The notes: generated from the sequence alone by a model not told the origin. A stretch of DNA of 64,000 nt from JAADHG01 sp964418645 (GCA_964418645.1 CAYQME010000007.1:1-64000), one strand, 5' to 3'. Counted from the stretch's first letter, positions 52,381 to 62,911 are shown. Program-made: numbers and translations.

Positions 52381-55300
52381 TTATTGTTTTGGTTCTATTG
52401 TAAATGAATAATTATAGTCTTTGTTTGCAGGTATGGTATATTCGGGATGTACCATTCTTCCCCAAGAAGTATCACCTCCAACACCCATTTGCAAATAGTC
52501 AATATTCCACTGAATGGTTTCTCCTAATTTAATGTCTGCTCCATGCTTTTTAGTTACTGGAACCAATCCAGAGGCTGATTCACCAGCATCGTCACTGTTA
52601 AAGTCAATTTCTGTGATTGCAAATGGCCAAACACTCGAATTCAATAACACATTTCCTGAAGCTTTTAATGACAAGTTACTAGAACTAACCTTAATCCAAC
52701 GAATATCGGTTTTGTTACCAGTTTCTTGTGGACGTGGATAGCGTTCAAATTCTTTCTTTGTTGAGCTGTTGAATATGCCAGTTTTTTGTCCCGTTTTTCT
52801 ATCCCAATAACTTTCTTTGGGACCTTTACCATACCAAGAGACATTCACAAAATCTTTAGGTAAAGTCAGATACACGCCTAAACGTGGAATGTTAGGTAAG
52901 TTATTTTGATTAGGGTTGAAACTGTAATCTATATTTAAATTACCATTTGTGAGAATTGAATATTTTATTTTAACACTTGCTTCGTTATTTGGAAGGTTAT
53001 AAAATACTACATAAGTAACACCATCTACTATTTTTTTTGGTTTTATACTCAATTCAGCTTCGTAATTATAAGTAGCATCTTGCCAAATTTTAGCCCAATA
53101 GTGCATATTGTTTCCTAAATCATTATCGGTTGGAGGACGCCAAAAATTTGGTTTGATTGGTTGATTAGTAATTTTGTTTCCTTGATATTTCCAAGACACC
53201 ATCTCACCAGTTTTGGAGTCGATTATTAATTCGGTTAAATCGTTTGTGATCCGATAATGTTCTCCAGAAGCCACTTTCATATCATTTCCTGATCTGGTAA
53301 ATTCAATTACATTATCTTTCTGCAATATAAATTGATCCCAAGCAATTTCGTGATCTTTAGGAGGCATTTTGTTCCCTTCTTTTTGAATTAGACGTACTTC
53401 AAGTATAAATTCACTTTCTGGAACAAATATAGTTGGAATTTCAGAAAATTGCATAATGACTTTTGATTGTGGTTTAACATCTAATTCAATATTAGATTTC
53501 AGTTGTTCCAATTTACCGTCAACTAAAAGATGCAACGCTAATGTTTTATCAGATAAATCGGTAAAGAAATTCTTATTTTCAATTTCAATAATACCATTTC
53601 CTAAATAATTAAATTGAACTGGCTCGTAAACCTTTTTCACTTCGGATAAATGTGGATGCGGATTGCGATAAGGATCAACCAGACCGTTGTTTAAAAAGTT
53701 TCCATCTGTAGGCAAATCTGGATGATAATCGTGACCGTATGCCAAATAAGGATTTCCATTTTCGTCTTTGTATTCTAAAGATTGATCAACCCAATCCCAA
53801 ATATATCCACCTTGAAGATTTGAATAGCTTTCAATAATATCCCAATAATCTTGTAAATTCCCAACCGAATTACCCATAGCGTGGGCATACTCGATAATTA
53901 TAGATGGCTTGTCAGAATCTGATTTTCCGTGATTAATTAAGAATTCTGTTTTAGGATACATTGGGCAATAAATATCTGTATAATCTTCTTTTTGTGCAGG
54001 CTCGTATTGCACAATTCGGTTATCATCATTGTCTTTTAGCCATTTGTATGTGGTTCTGAAAATCTCACCTTCACCAGCTTCATTGCCTAATGACCAAGAA
54101 TATATTGATGGATGGTTCCTGTCTCGATAATACATGCGTTGGGTTCGAGCCATATGCGCTGGTAACCAAGATATTTCATTTCCTATTTGTGTATTTTCAT
54201 CGATAGCTAAAGGATGGCTTTCAATATTTGCTTCGTCAATAACATACAAACCATATTTATCACATAAATCTAACCAATATGGATCGTTTGGGTAATGTGA
54301 AGAGCGTACAGCATTAATATTATTTTGCTTCATTAATTTAATGTCCTTTTCCATAGATGCCCTTGAAACTACATGCCCTGTAAAAGGATCGGTTTCATGT
54401 CTGTCAATACCACGAAAGTAAATAGCTTTTCCATTAAAGACAACTTGAGAATTTTTAATTTCTACACGTTTAAAACCAATATTTTTGCTAATGAATTGAT
54501 TATTGTTTGAATTGACCTCGTCTACCAATACAATTTTTAAAGTGTATAAATTAGGAACTTCTGCAGACCATTGGTTAACATTTTTAATTAGTGTTTCCGA
54601 AGAAAAAACAATTGAGCTATTAGCTGGAACATCTATAGTTTTAGAATCTGAATAAATTAAATTTTCTCCATCTAACAGTTCCAGAAGCACTTGTCTTTTT
54701 TCAAGAGAACTATTATTGTTGATTATAGAAATGGTGTTTTTAAAGATCCCATCTTTATAGCCATCATCCAAATTGGTGTATGAATGATAATCTGAAACAA
54801 AAACTTTGGGGCGTGCATATAAATATACATCGCGTTCAATACCACTCAAGCGTAAAAAATCTTGGCTTTCTAAATAGCTCGCATCACTCCATCTAAACAT
54901 TTGTAAAGCGATTAAGTTTTTGCCTTCTTTTACATATTTTGTAATGTTGAATTCGGCAGGTGTCTTGCTTCCTTGTGAATAGCCAACATAATTACCATTG
55001 ACATATACATACATCGCTGATTTTGCAGCTGCGAAGTGAAGGATAATATCCTCTGATAAAAAGCCTTTACTTAACTCAATAAATTTTCTGTAAGTTCCAA
55101 CTGGGTTGTAATCTGTTGGAGCGTCTGGCCATTTTGTTGTGAATGGATAGCGTTCGTCAAGATAAATAGGATGCCCAAAACCTTCTACTTCCCAGTTAGC
55201 AGGTACTGGAATAGTTGTCCAATCAGAATCATCAAAGCTTTCATTTTGAAAAGTAGCAGGACGTTGTTTAGGGTCTTTTACCCAATGAAACTTCCAATCA

Positions 55301-55506
55301 CCATTTAAACTTGTATATCGTTTGGAGTTTTCTTTTTCAATAATGTTTAAACTCTCCGAAGCAAAGAAAGATGCTCGAGGAGCAAGTTTATTTTCTTCAA
55401 AAATTTCATGATTATAGTGATATGTTTGCTCCTTCACTTCTTGCAAGAACTCTTGCTTACAGCTTACAGTAGTAATTAGACTTATTAGTAGATATTGTAA
55501 TTTCAA
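52381..55506 (-). CDS. lacZ: GH2 beta-galactosidase, lipoprotein
   Basis: A 1041-residue GH2 enzyme of LacZ type. The acid/base is E476 in SLGNEAGEG and the nucleophile E539 in IIEYAHAMGNS. Domains in order: jelly-roll sugar-binding, immunoglobulin-like, TIM barrel, then the second Ig-like and the beta-galactosidase small-chain domain. The N-terminus has a lipobox (TTVSC), so it is probably anchored in a membrane. TTG is used as start; the only upstream frame codons run into a stop. It cleaves beta-galactosides such as lactose or galactan fragments. Confidence 0.93.
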   Translation of the reverse strand: MKLQYLLISLITTVSCKQEFLQEVKEQTYHYNHEIFEENKLAPRASFFASESLNIIEKENSKRYTSLNGDWKFHWVKDPKQRPATFQNESFDDSDWTTIPVPANWEVEGFGHPIYLDERYPFTTKWPDAPTDYNPVGTYRKFIELSKGFLSEDIILHFAAAKSAMYVYVNGNYVGYSQGSKTPAEFNITKYVKEGKNLIALQMFRWSDASYLESQDFLRLSGIERDVYLYARPKVFVSDYHSYTNLDDGYKDGIFKNTISIINNNSSLEKRQVLLELLDGENLIYSDSKTIDVPANSSIVFSSETLIKNVNQWSAEVPNLYTLKIVLVDEVNSNNNQFISKNIGFKRVEIKNSQVVFNGKAIYFRGIDRHETDPFTGHVVSRASMEKDIKLMKQNNINAVRSSHYPNDPYWLDLCDKYGLYVIDEANIESHPLAIDENTQIGNEISWLPAHMARTQRMYYRDRNHPSIYSWSLGNEAGEGEIFRTTYKWLKDNDDNRIVQYEPAQKEDYTDIYCPMYPKTEFLINHGKSDSDKPSIIIEYAHAMGNSVGNLQDYWDIIESYSNLQGGYIWDWVDQSLEYKDENGNPYLAYGHDYHPDLPTDGNFLNNGLVDPYRNPHPHLSEVKKVYEPVQFNYLGNGIIEIENKNFFTDLSDKTLALHLLVDGKLEQLKSNIELDVKPQSKVIMQFSEIPTIFVPESEFILEVRLIQKEGNKMPPKDHEIAWDQFILQKDNVIEFTRSGNDMKVASGEHYRITNDLTELIIDSKTGEMVSWKYQGNKITNQPIKPNFWRPPTDNDLGNNMHYWAKIWQDATYNYEAELSIKPKKIVDGVTYVVFYNLPNNEASVKIKYSILTNGNLNIDYSFNPNQNNLPNIPRLGVYLTLPKDFVNVSWYGKGPKESYWDRKTGQKTGIFNSSTKKEFERYPRPQETGNKTDIRWIKVSSSNLSLKASGNVLLNSSVWPFAITEIDFNSDDAGESASGLVPVTKKHGADIKLGETIQWNIDYLQMGVGGDTSWGRMVHPEYTIPANKDYNYSFTIEPKQ

Positions 55507-55518
55507 TATTTTATTAGT

Positions 55519-58500
55519 TTAATTAATCGAACGCATAAAATCTTCGGCAAATACTTTCTTTAAATAGAAAATTAACTCCTTTGCATTTTCTTTAGTAAAT
55601 ATTATAGGTGGTTTAATTTTTAATACATTATGGTCTGGGCCATCAGTACTTATTAAAATACCATAATCTTTCATTCGGTTTGATAAATAATCGGTTTGGC
55701 TTGCCAAAGGATTCATTTTTGAATCAACCAACTCAATCCCTAGAAATAAACCTTGACCACGTACATCACCAATAATTGGAAATTCTTGCGATAATTTCTT
55801 AAGTTCATTTTTTAAATATTCTCCAACTTGTAAAGCATTCTCCTGAAGTTTTTCCCGTTTAACAGTTCTTAATACTTCGGCACCTATAGCACAGGACACT
55901 GGGTTTCCTCCAAAGGTGTTGAAATATTCCATGCCATTGGCAAATTTGTCGGCAATAGTTTTTGTACAGGCTACGGCGGCTAAAGGATGCCCATTTCCAA
56001 CAGGTTTACCTATAGTCACAATATCAGGGATTACATTATGTAGTTGGAAGCCCCAAAATGTTTTTCCTAGTCTTCCACAACCTACTTGAACTTCATCAGA
56101 AATACATAAACCTCCAGTTTCTCTAACATATTTATATGCTTTGGCTAAAAACTCTTTAGGCAATTCTATTTGTCCGCCACAACTTATAATTGGCTCTATG
56201 ATAAATGCGCTAACTCCTCGACCTTTTTGATGAACAATGTCTATCTGTTTTTGAACTTCGTTTGCGTATTTCTCGCCAGCATTTCCACCTCTATACTTAC
56301 CTCTAAAAACATCTGGTAATGGAAAAATATGTGTATGCTCTGGTGCACCAGAACCACCTTTGCCATCAAATTTATAAGAACTAATATCTACACACATATT
56401 GGTATTACCATGATAACCCATTTCTGAAGCAATAATGTCACACTCGCCAGTGGCTACTTTCGCCATGCGTATGGCCAATTCGTTGGCTTCACTTCCAGAA
56501 TTCACAAAATGAAGTACGCTGAATTCTTGAGGTAAGGTTTCAATGAGTTCTTTAGCTAATTCATTGATATTTTCATGTAAATAACGTGAATTGGTATTTA
56601 TCAATGCCATTTGTTCCTGTCCTGCTTTTACAACATTATAATTTTCGTGACCTATGTGTGCCACATTATTAACGGTATCCAAGTATTGTTGTCCAAATTG
56701 GTCAATCAAATACTGTCCATTACCACGAACCATTTTAATTGGTGTTTTGTATTGTAAGCTTAAACTTTTGCCTAAATGTTGTTGCCGGTAATTTATTAAT
56801 TCTTTGTTTGAAACCTCATGACTGTTTTGAAGGGTCTCTGATTTAAACAATAGATTAGGATCTGGACAAATGCCTTTCCAAACTTCAAGCTGATTATAAT
56901 ATGTCACTCCAGGAAAGTCAATGTTGTAATCCAACATAGATAACATAACCTGAAAATGAAGATGAGGTGCCCAATTTCCGTTTTCTGGATAGCTGCCTAA
57001 TTCAGATATTTTTTCTCCTTTTTTGATAATATCTCCAACTTTGTGTTTTAATACACTTGCAACCGTATTATGACCATAAAGAGTATAGAATTCAAAATCT
57101 TCTACAGTGTGTTTCAAAATCACCAAACCGCCATATTCTTTGTCACCGGCATCATTTACTGCAGTGACAACTTCGCCATCAAGTAATGCATGAACAGGAG
57201 TATGTGCAGGAAACCAAAAATCAATTCCTAAATGTATAGTCCTACTTTCTTTACCTTGGTTTCCTGCTTTGTCATACTCTGAAGATGTGTAAATAGCACG
57301 AGGTTCTAAATACCCACCAGCAATAATTTTATTCGGGTGTTTAGCTTGAAGCTTATTAATTTTGAATTGAAATAAATCTAAATCGTTAAAATCCTGCTGA
57401 TGCCCAATCCATTTACTGGAAACACTTAAATCTAAATTTTGAATTTTATTACTATTGGCTGACGGGAACAATTTTGAAACTTCAAATTTGTTTTTATTTG
57501 CCCAATCATTAAATTTTTCTTCATTAGGATGTACACTAAAACCGCATACTTGCCTGAAACTAAAATGAGCAAAACAGGCACTTACAGTCTTCCATTTTTT
57601 AAGTAATTCCCAAGACGGTTTTTCGCTTATATATAAATATTCTCTGTCGGGTTCTGCTAATTTATTTAGAGTACACTTTACAACAGATATAACCATTCGC
57701 ATTGCAATACAAACATATAAATGTTTTAATTCAGATTCTAGGAGGGGAAATGTGGAATGATATCCTTTAATTATGGGCAAAGCAGCATCCAGAGGATCTT
57801 TTTCGCGCATTATAGCATAAGAACATGCTATTGCCACATCATTAATTATTTGAGTATGCATAGCATCTCCATAATCTATAAATGCAATTACTTTAGGATT
57901 GACTAATTCTGTTGAAACAACTATATTATTGTCATTTATGTCGTTATGGACGATAGATTTTCGTAGTAAACAGTAAGCTTTAAAATTACCTTCAAAAAGC
58001 TCTTGAAAATAGGATATAATTTCAATCTCTTTTTTATTAAAAAGGGAAAGGTGTTCTTTTGTCCATAAAGATTGTGCAATATCCCATTCAAAATCCCGAT
58101 ATGCTTTTGGGTGATTAAAACTAGAAAGAACACTTGTTAACCGACCACATTTTTCCCCTAAACTAAACCGTAAATTATCTAATTGCGGATTAACACTACT
58201 CCAAACTCTGCCTGAAATCCAAGTTAGTAAACGTACTTTTCGTAGTTTACCAAATTCATCAACGATTTCAGAAACTGAATTTCCATTTTTGCCTTTCTTA
58301 ACTTTAGGCGCTATAATATCCCTACCGTTGGAAGCAATATATTGCAATAATTCTTGTTGAAAATAAAGATTGTTTTCATCTTCATCAGGACGAGAAATTT
58401 TAAGAATAAAACCATCTCCACTATTTATTTTAACTCTAAAATTATAGTCTTCATAACCAGGCAACACAGATAGAGTACCAGTTATATCATATAAGGAAAG

Positions 58501-58551
58501 AAGAATACGTTCTGCTTGAATTACAGAAATTTTAATGGTATTGTCTGGCAT
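55519..58551 (-). CDS. Kinase-like / M23 / class III aminotransferase fusion
   Basis: A 1010-residue multidomain protein. Residues about 1-340: aminoglycoside-phosphotransferase-like kinase with IVHNDINDNNIVV (catalytic loop) and FIDYGD. About 380-560: M23 peptidase fold with HLGIDFW and HLHFQ zinc motifs. About 590-1010: class III aminotransferase with PLP lysine K849 in TIGKPVGNG and SDEVQVGCGR. The same order occurs in bacterial relatives of ethanolamine-phosphate phospholyase. The kinase could phosphorylate an amino alcohol, and the PLP domain eliminate phosphate; the M23 role is unclear. It is first in the lactose operon. Confidence 0.88.
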   Translation of the reverse strand: MPDNTIKISVIQAERILLSLYDITGTLSVLPGYEDYNFRVKINSGDGFILKISRPDEDENNLYFQQELLQYIASNGRDIIAPKVKKGKNGNSVSEIVDEFGKLRKVRLLTWISGRVWSSVNPQLDNLRFSLGEKCGRLTSVLSSFNHPKAYRDFEWDIAQSLWTKEHLSLFNKKEIEIISYFQELFEGNFKAYCLLRKSIVHNDINDNNIVVSTELVNPKVIAFIDYGDAMHTQIINDVAIACSYAIMREKDPLDAALPIIKGYHSTFPLLESELKHLYVCIAMRMVISVVKCTLNKLAEPDREYLYISEKPSWELLKKWKTVSACFAHFSFRQVCGFSVHPNEEKFNDWANKNKFEVSKLFPSANSNKIQNLDLSVSSKWIGHQQDFNDLDLFQFKINKLQAKHPNKIIAGGYLEPRAIYTSSEYDKAGNQGKESRTIHLGIDFWFPAHTPVHALLDGEVVTAVNDAGDKEYGGLVILKHTVEDFEFYTLYGHNTVASVLKHKVGDIIKKGEKISELGSYPENGNWAPHLHFQVMLSMLDYNIDFPGVTYYNQLEVWKGICPDPNLLFKSETLQNSHEVSNKELINYRQQHLGKSLSLQYKTPIKMVRGNGQYLIDQFGQQYLDTVNNVAHIGHENYNVVKAGQEQMALINTNSRYLHENINELAKELIETLPQEFSVLHFVNSGSEANELAIRMAKVATGECDIIASEMGYHGNTNMCVDISSYKFDGKGGSGAPEHTHIFPLPDVFRGKYRGGNAGEKYANEVQKQIDIVHQKGRGVSAFIIEPIISCGGQIELPKEFLAKAYKYVRETGGLCISDEVQVGCGRLGKTFWGFQLHNVIPDIVTIGKPVGNGHPLAAVACTKTIADKFANGMEYFNTFGGNPVSCAIGAEVLRTVKREKLQENALQVGEYLKNELKKLSQEFPIIGDVRGQGLFLGIELVDSKMNPLASQTDYLSNRMKDYGILISTDGPDHNVLKIKPPIIFTKENAKELIFYLKKVFAEDFMRSIN

Positions 58552-58622
58552 TAACTCTAGTTTTTACAGCGGAATAATCAATTATAAAAATAAAAGAAAA
58601 TATCACGAAAAGAGTCTATATC

Positions 58623-59723
58623 CTAAAGAATTCGTGTTTGCTTTTTATAAAACGCATCTTGCTGTTTTTTCATAAGCTCGCGAGCCATTTTCTTTTTATA
58701 AGCGAATAGTTCTTCTTCGGCAGAAATATCGTCATAAACACGGTCGTTTATGGTATTATCTGCATGCAATAATACACTGCGTTGGTGTTCGTTTTGTTGT
58801 GCCCAAGTTTTGAGTTCAGATTCGCTGTCTTGGGTTTTAATATCATATTCAGCTCTTGAAGATAGCAATTTGGCAAATATTGGAGAGGTCTCTATAGCTA
58901 AGAACAATAAGAATATAAAAAAAGATGGCAACCAAGGCAATGACCCCAAGGCATTAACACGAGCCATTAATCCATCAAAATTGTCAATTATTGGTTGTGA
59001 GGATGTAACTTGGGTTTTGTACTCACCTTCAAGTTGTACTATTTGAGCTTCGGTAGCTGCAATTTTTGCTTTATTGGTTTCTTTTAGTTCTTGCAATTCA
59101 ACTAGTAACGCATCGTGTTTATCTCGCTTTTCTTTATAAACGGGTCCTTTGCCCAATAGCATTGTACCTTCCCGACCTTCGGCTTCAGCGATATAAGTAT
59201 CATATAAGATATTAACTTCTGCTTCTTTGGTGTCAATGTCATTTTGAAACGATTTTATATCGTTTTGTAAACTTTCAATTTTGGGCGTAAACTGTTGTGC
59301 GATTTGATCTTTGTTTGCAAGTGTTAAATCGTTTTTTTGTTCTAACAACACTTGATTGATTTCTTTTTCAAATATTTTTAGTTCTAAAGGTTTAGCAATA
59401 ACTACAGCGATGATAACAGCTAATATAATTCTTGGTGATGCTTGGATAAGCTCGTCAATTACATTGCCGGTTTTTTTAATTGTAGAGACAATATACCTAT
59501 CTAAGTTAAAGATGAGTAATCCCCAAATAAATCCAAAAGCTATTGCAGCAAATAAGTTATCAAATACGGTATAAAGGGCATAACTGGCGGCTATAAAAGC
59601 CATAAAAGCGGTAAAAAAAACCGTAGCACCAATACCCGCATATTTATTTTGTTCACCTTTAGAGCAGTGCTCTAAAATATCAGTATCTGAGCCTGAGCAG
59701 ATAATAAAAAATTGCTTTAACAT
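58623..59723 (-). CDS. DUF4407 membrane protein with coiled coil
   Basis: A 366-residue protein with two N-terminal membrane helices (about 30-75), two or more further ones, and a long coiled-coil region (about 120-250; QLEGEYKTQV, ELQELKETNKAKIAATEAQI) between the second and third. It fits DUF4407. Members are found widely in Bacteroidota with no known role. It stands alone between the fusion gene and BlaR1. Confidence 0.85.
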   Translation of the reverse strand: MLKQFFIICSGSDTDILEHCSKGEQNKYAGIGATVFFTAFMAFIAASYALYTVFDNLFAAIAFGFIWGLLIFNLDRYIVSTIKKTGNVIDELIQASPRIILAVIIAVVIAKPLELKIFEKEINQVLLEQKNDLTLANKDQIAQQFTPKIESLQNDIKSFQNDIDTKEAEVNILYDTYIAEAEGREGTMLLGKGPVYKEKRDKHDALLVELQELKETNKAKIAATEAQIVQLEGEYKTQVTSSQPIIDNFDGLMARVNALGSLPWLPSFFIFLLFLAIETSPIFAKLLSSRAEYDIKTQDSESELKTWAQQNEHQRSVLLHADNTINDRVYDDISAEEELFAYKKKMARELMKKQQDAFYKKQTRIL

Positions 59724-59785
59724 AACGTGTTGAATTTGATTGATTGTCTATTACAACGTAATTATTAACCATTTGTTACAATAAA

Positions 59786-59802
59786 GCCTCGAAATTCGAG
59801 GC
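59786..59802 (-). terminator. Hairpin after the BlaR1 gene
   Basis: GCCTCGAA and TTCGAGGC pair across a one-base centre; on the minus strand it is followed by a T-rich TTTATTG. It lies 52 bp after the inferred BlaR1 stop. Confidence 0.5.
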
Positions 59803-59853
59803 ATTATTGCTTTATTATTCAGAGATAAAAAATTTTTATTTCTAATAGTGTAA

Positions 59854-62449
59854 TTAATTGTCTTTTTTTTTAGATTTATTTTTAAGCAATTTTTCTTTTG
59901 CTCTGGCTTTTTTATAAGCTTTCTTTTCTTCTTTTGATCTTTTTTTATCTTCTTTTNNNNNNNNNNNNNNNNNNNNNNNNNNNNNNNNNNNNNNNNNNNN
60001 NNNNNNNNNNNNNNNNNNNNNNNNNNNNNNNNNNNNNNNNNNNNNNNNNNNNNNNNTCTTCTTTTGATCTTTTTTTATCTTCTTTTAAACGTATCTCTCT
60101 TACTTTAATCAATTGTTCTTTTTGTGCTTTAAGTTTAAGCACTTTAGACGCAACTTGCGCTTCTCTATGTACTAACCTTTCAGCTTTTAGCTTTTCTCTA
60201 TCTTCATTTGCTCGTAGTTCTCTCACTTTCACTAGTTGTTCTTTTAGTGCTTTACTTTTAAGAACTCTAGCTGCAACTTGTGCTTCTCTATGTGCTAACC
60301 TTTCAATTTTCAACTTTTTTCTTTCTTCATTAGTGCGTAGTTCTCTTACTTTTACTAGTTGTTCTTTTAGTGCTTTACTTTTAAGAACTCTAGCTGCAAC
60401 TTGTGCTTCTCTATGTGCTAACCTTTCAATTTTCAACTTTTTTCTTTCTTCATTAGTGCGTAGTTCTCTTACTTTTACTAGTTGTTCTTTTTGAGCTTTA
60501 AGCCTAAGTACTTTTGACGCAACTTGAGCATCTTTATAACCTTCCTTATATTTTCTTTTTTGTTCTGGGGTTACGTTTTTTGGCAAAATTGGGGGAGGTG
60601 GTGGAGGCAAATCGGGTTGGTTTACTTTTGGTGCTTCAGGAGCAGGTGGAACTTTTTTTAGAATAGTTTCTGGTGAGGGTACTTGACTTTTTTTAGCGTC
60701 ACTCATTTCACTATATATTTTCTTTAAATAAATAATATTTGCTTTTCTATTTTTAGAGATAGTTTGTACTCTTTTGGCTAATCTGTTATAGGTGTAGAGA
60801 GTATCCATTGGTGGAGGAGCAATTGACACCAATTTCGGAAATGGTTGAGCATTCTTTTTTTGTTCAGCATTCATTAAACCATAGATATATTCTATTCTCT
60901 CAACATCTTTTTGTTTGATAATGCGTTTGCCTTCAGGTTGTGAATTTAGCCTTTTTACTATAGCATTATATTCTGCAACTTGCTCTTTGGTTGCTTTTTT
61001 TTGTTGTTTCTCGGTATTCAATTTAATTTCTATTCCATTTTCATCAACAGGGGTTCTATGTTCATCCCAGTATGAGGTTTTTCCATCAGCAGTAATGAAA
61101 TAGATAGTTTTCCCATTAATTTTCTTTGTACCAAGATTATCCAGAGGCATATCAATGACATCCATTATTTCCTCTCCTATTTTAAATTTTGCAATTTTGC
61201 TTGGAGTTTCACTTGTATACTTCTCTGTAATTCTTGAAGGATTATCTGGGTTAGTATTCTCCCAAGCACTTTCTTTTATAGTAATTTTTTTAACACCATA
61301 TGCTGTTAATATTTCTTTTACTTTAAGTAAAATTTTCAAATCTGTATCGTAATCTATTTGAATGGTTGCATCTATTTTTTCTTTTTTTTCATCAAGAGTT
61401 AGATTTAGGTGACTATTGAGTTTTTCTAAGTTTTTTCCAAGACTTTTTAATGAAATTCTTCCAATTTCGTTTAGATTTAGAGAACCATCCTTCATGATGT
61501 TAATCCATATACTTTTGGGTTGGTTTCTTATGTAATCAATAATTTTATCTTGAGAGATGGTTGGATTTGTTTCTGTTGTAATTTCTTTCTCTATTATTTG
61601 TGTCGAGCTAAAACTATACAATGTAAATGCAAGTAATGGTAAAAGGATAAGGCTTCGTAACCAAATGGCTTTTTTTGTAGTTTGAGTTTTCATAACTGTA
61701 AATCGCTTTTTAATTGATGAATAATTGATGGCATTTGCCAATTGTGGATGCATTGCATTTGATGAGAATGCCAATAGTGTTTCTTGATAAGTTGCAGTTT
61801 CAACCCCTTTTTTTAATACTGCTTGATCTGCTAAAAACTCATGATTTAGCTTTACAACATGCTTTATAAAATATATTAAAGGATTAAACCAGAATACTAT
61901 TTGTAGTATTTCTATAAGCAGAACATCAATACTATGTTTTTGTATAGCATGTGTTTCCTCATGCCAAAATACTTCTTTAGGAATTTTATGGGTTTCAAAT
62001 TTTCGCTTGTTTAAGAAAATATAGTTAAAAAAGGTATGAGGAATCACTAAATCTTTTAATAATACATTGGTAATTCTATTATTTTTTTGTTTAGGATTGT
62101 GCTTTATTTTGTAATTGAGATCATATAAATTTCTTAAAAAATTAACTCCAAAAAGTAATACGCCTAAACCATAACTTGCCCATAAAATAATAGGCATATA
62201 GTTGATTTGTGGCTCAAGTGGGATAGCAATTTTTTGTAATGGAATGTTTTGTGTTATTTGCGGAAATATCTCATCAGAAGGTTCTACATAATACGTAAAT
62301 GTTATTAACGGAATGCCAATAGAAAGCAATAATGTGCCAAGTAAATAAAAACGTTTAAATACGTGCATGTTTTCTTTTTCTAAAACCAGCTTATAGAACG
62401 CTAAAAACAGAGCTAAACAGGAGCTAAATTTTAAAATATAAATAATCAT
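59854..62449 (-). CDS. BlaR1-type M56 peptidase sensor with coiled-coil tandem repeats
   Basis: A BlaR1-like sensor: three or four membrane helices (about 1-20, 33-52, 85-107 and 258-278) with the M56 zinc site H163-E-E-T-H167, then a periplasmic region, then a Pro-rich linker (PPPPPPILP) and a tail of 41-residue repeats, strongly charged and helical. The 100-N gap lies in the tail. If the two flanks (identical over 30 bp) are joined, the frame runs to TAA at 59854-59856 and ends EEKKAYKKARAKEK ... SKKKDN. BlaR1 proteins cleave their BlaI repressor after sensing beta-lactams or envelope stress. Overlaps BlaI by 4 bp. Ligand unknown; no beta-lactamase gene is nearby. Confidence 0.85.
59957..60056. 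other. Assembly gap of 100 N
   Basis: One hundred N. The 30 bp on each side (59927-59956 and 60057-60086) are identical, which suggests two contig ends that overlap rather than a real missing stretch, or a tandem repeat. Joining them restores an open frame. Confidence 0.98.
60090..60529. repeat. 123-bp tandem repeats in the BlaR1 tail
   Basis: Four units at 60529-60407, 60406-60284, 60283-60161 and from 60160 (diverging) down. Each full unit encodes 41 residues starting A-Q-V-A-x-x-V-L-x. Units 2 and 3 are nearly identical over 123 bp. The translated unit is rich in K, E, R and L, consistent with a helical coiled coil. Confidence 0.85.
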
Positions 62450-62814
62450 GATTGCTTCTTTTTTAGTTCGCTATCAATTAATTCCCGTAATTGCTCTAGT
62501 TCTTGTTTACTAAGGTTTTCTTTGGTAAAGAAGGAGGCAAATTGTGAAGCGCTGTCATTAAAAAAGTGTTTTATTAACCCATTAACATGTTTAGAGAAAT
62601 AATCTTTCTTTTTTACCAAAGGATAATATTCGCGCGATTTCCCGTAGAGATTATATCCTACAAAGCCTTTATCGTGCATGCGCTTTAATAAGGTAGCAAT
62701 AGTTGTTGTTGCAGGTTTTGGATTAGGATATGCATTTAAGAGATCTTTCATAAAAGCCCTTTCGAGTTTCCAGATATGTTGCATGAGTTGTTCTTCGGTT
62801 TTGGATAATTGCAT
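62446..62814 (-). CDS. blaI: BlaI/MecI-family transcriptional repressor
   Basis: A 122-residue winged-helix repressor (LSKTEEQLMQHIWKLERAF, KPATTTIATLLKRMHDKG, YYPLVKKKDYFSK) of the BlaI/MecI/CopY family. It represses by binding TACAnnTGTA operators and is inactivated by BlaR1 cleavage. It overlaps BlaR1 by 4 bp, the normal pairing. Three operator-like palindromes precede it (62818-62878), consistent with autoregulation. Confidence 0.93.
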   Translation of the reverse strand: MQLSKTEEQLMQHIWKLERAFMKDLLNAYPNPKPATTTIATLLKRMHDKGFVGYNLYGKSREYYPLVKKKDYFSKHVNGLIKHFFNDSASQFASFFTKENLSKQELEQLRELIDSELKKKQS

Positions 62815-62817
62815 TGC

Positions 62818-62878
62818 TCTACAAAATTAGAATTAACTCTACAAATGTAGAATAAATTTTTCAATTCTACAAGCTAGA
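62818..62878. promoter_or_regulatory. Triple BlaI operator-like palindromes
   Basis: TCTACAAAATTAGA (62818-62831), TCTACAAATGTAGA (62838-62851, an exact TACAnnTGTA palindrome) and TCTACAAGCTAGA (62866-62878). The first two are 20 bp apart, about two helical turns. They lie just upstream of the blaI start at 62814 and so should mediate autoregulation of blaI-blaR1. Confidence 0.7.
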
Positions 62879-62911
62879 CTTGATAATTACTCAATTTTAA
62901 CAAAAATTTAT

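Noticed and set aside
59898..60494. Plus-strand open frame of about 198 codons opposite BlaR1
   Set aside because: It is low-complexity Ser/Leu/Phe sequence from the complement of charged coiled-coil repeats, and spans the N gap.
60090..60529. Possible CRISPR array
   Set aside because: Repeats are 123 bp, contiguous without spacers and stay in one coding frame of BlaR1; they are protein-coding tandem repeats.
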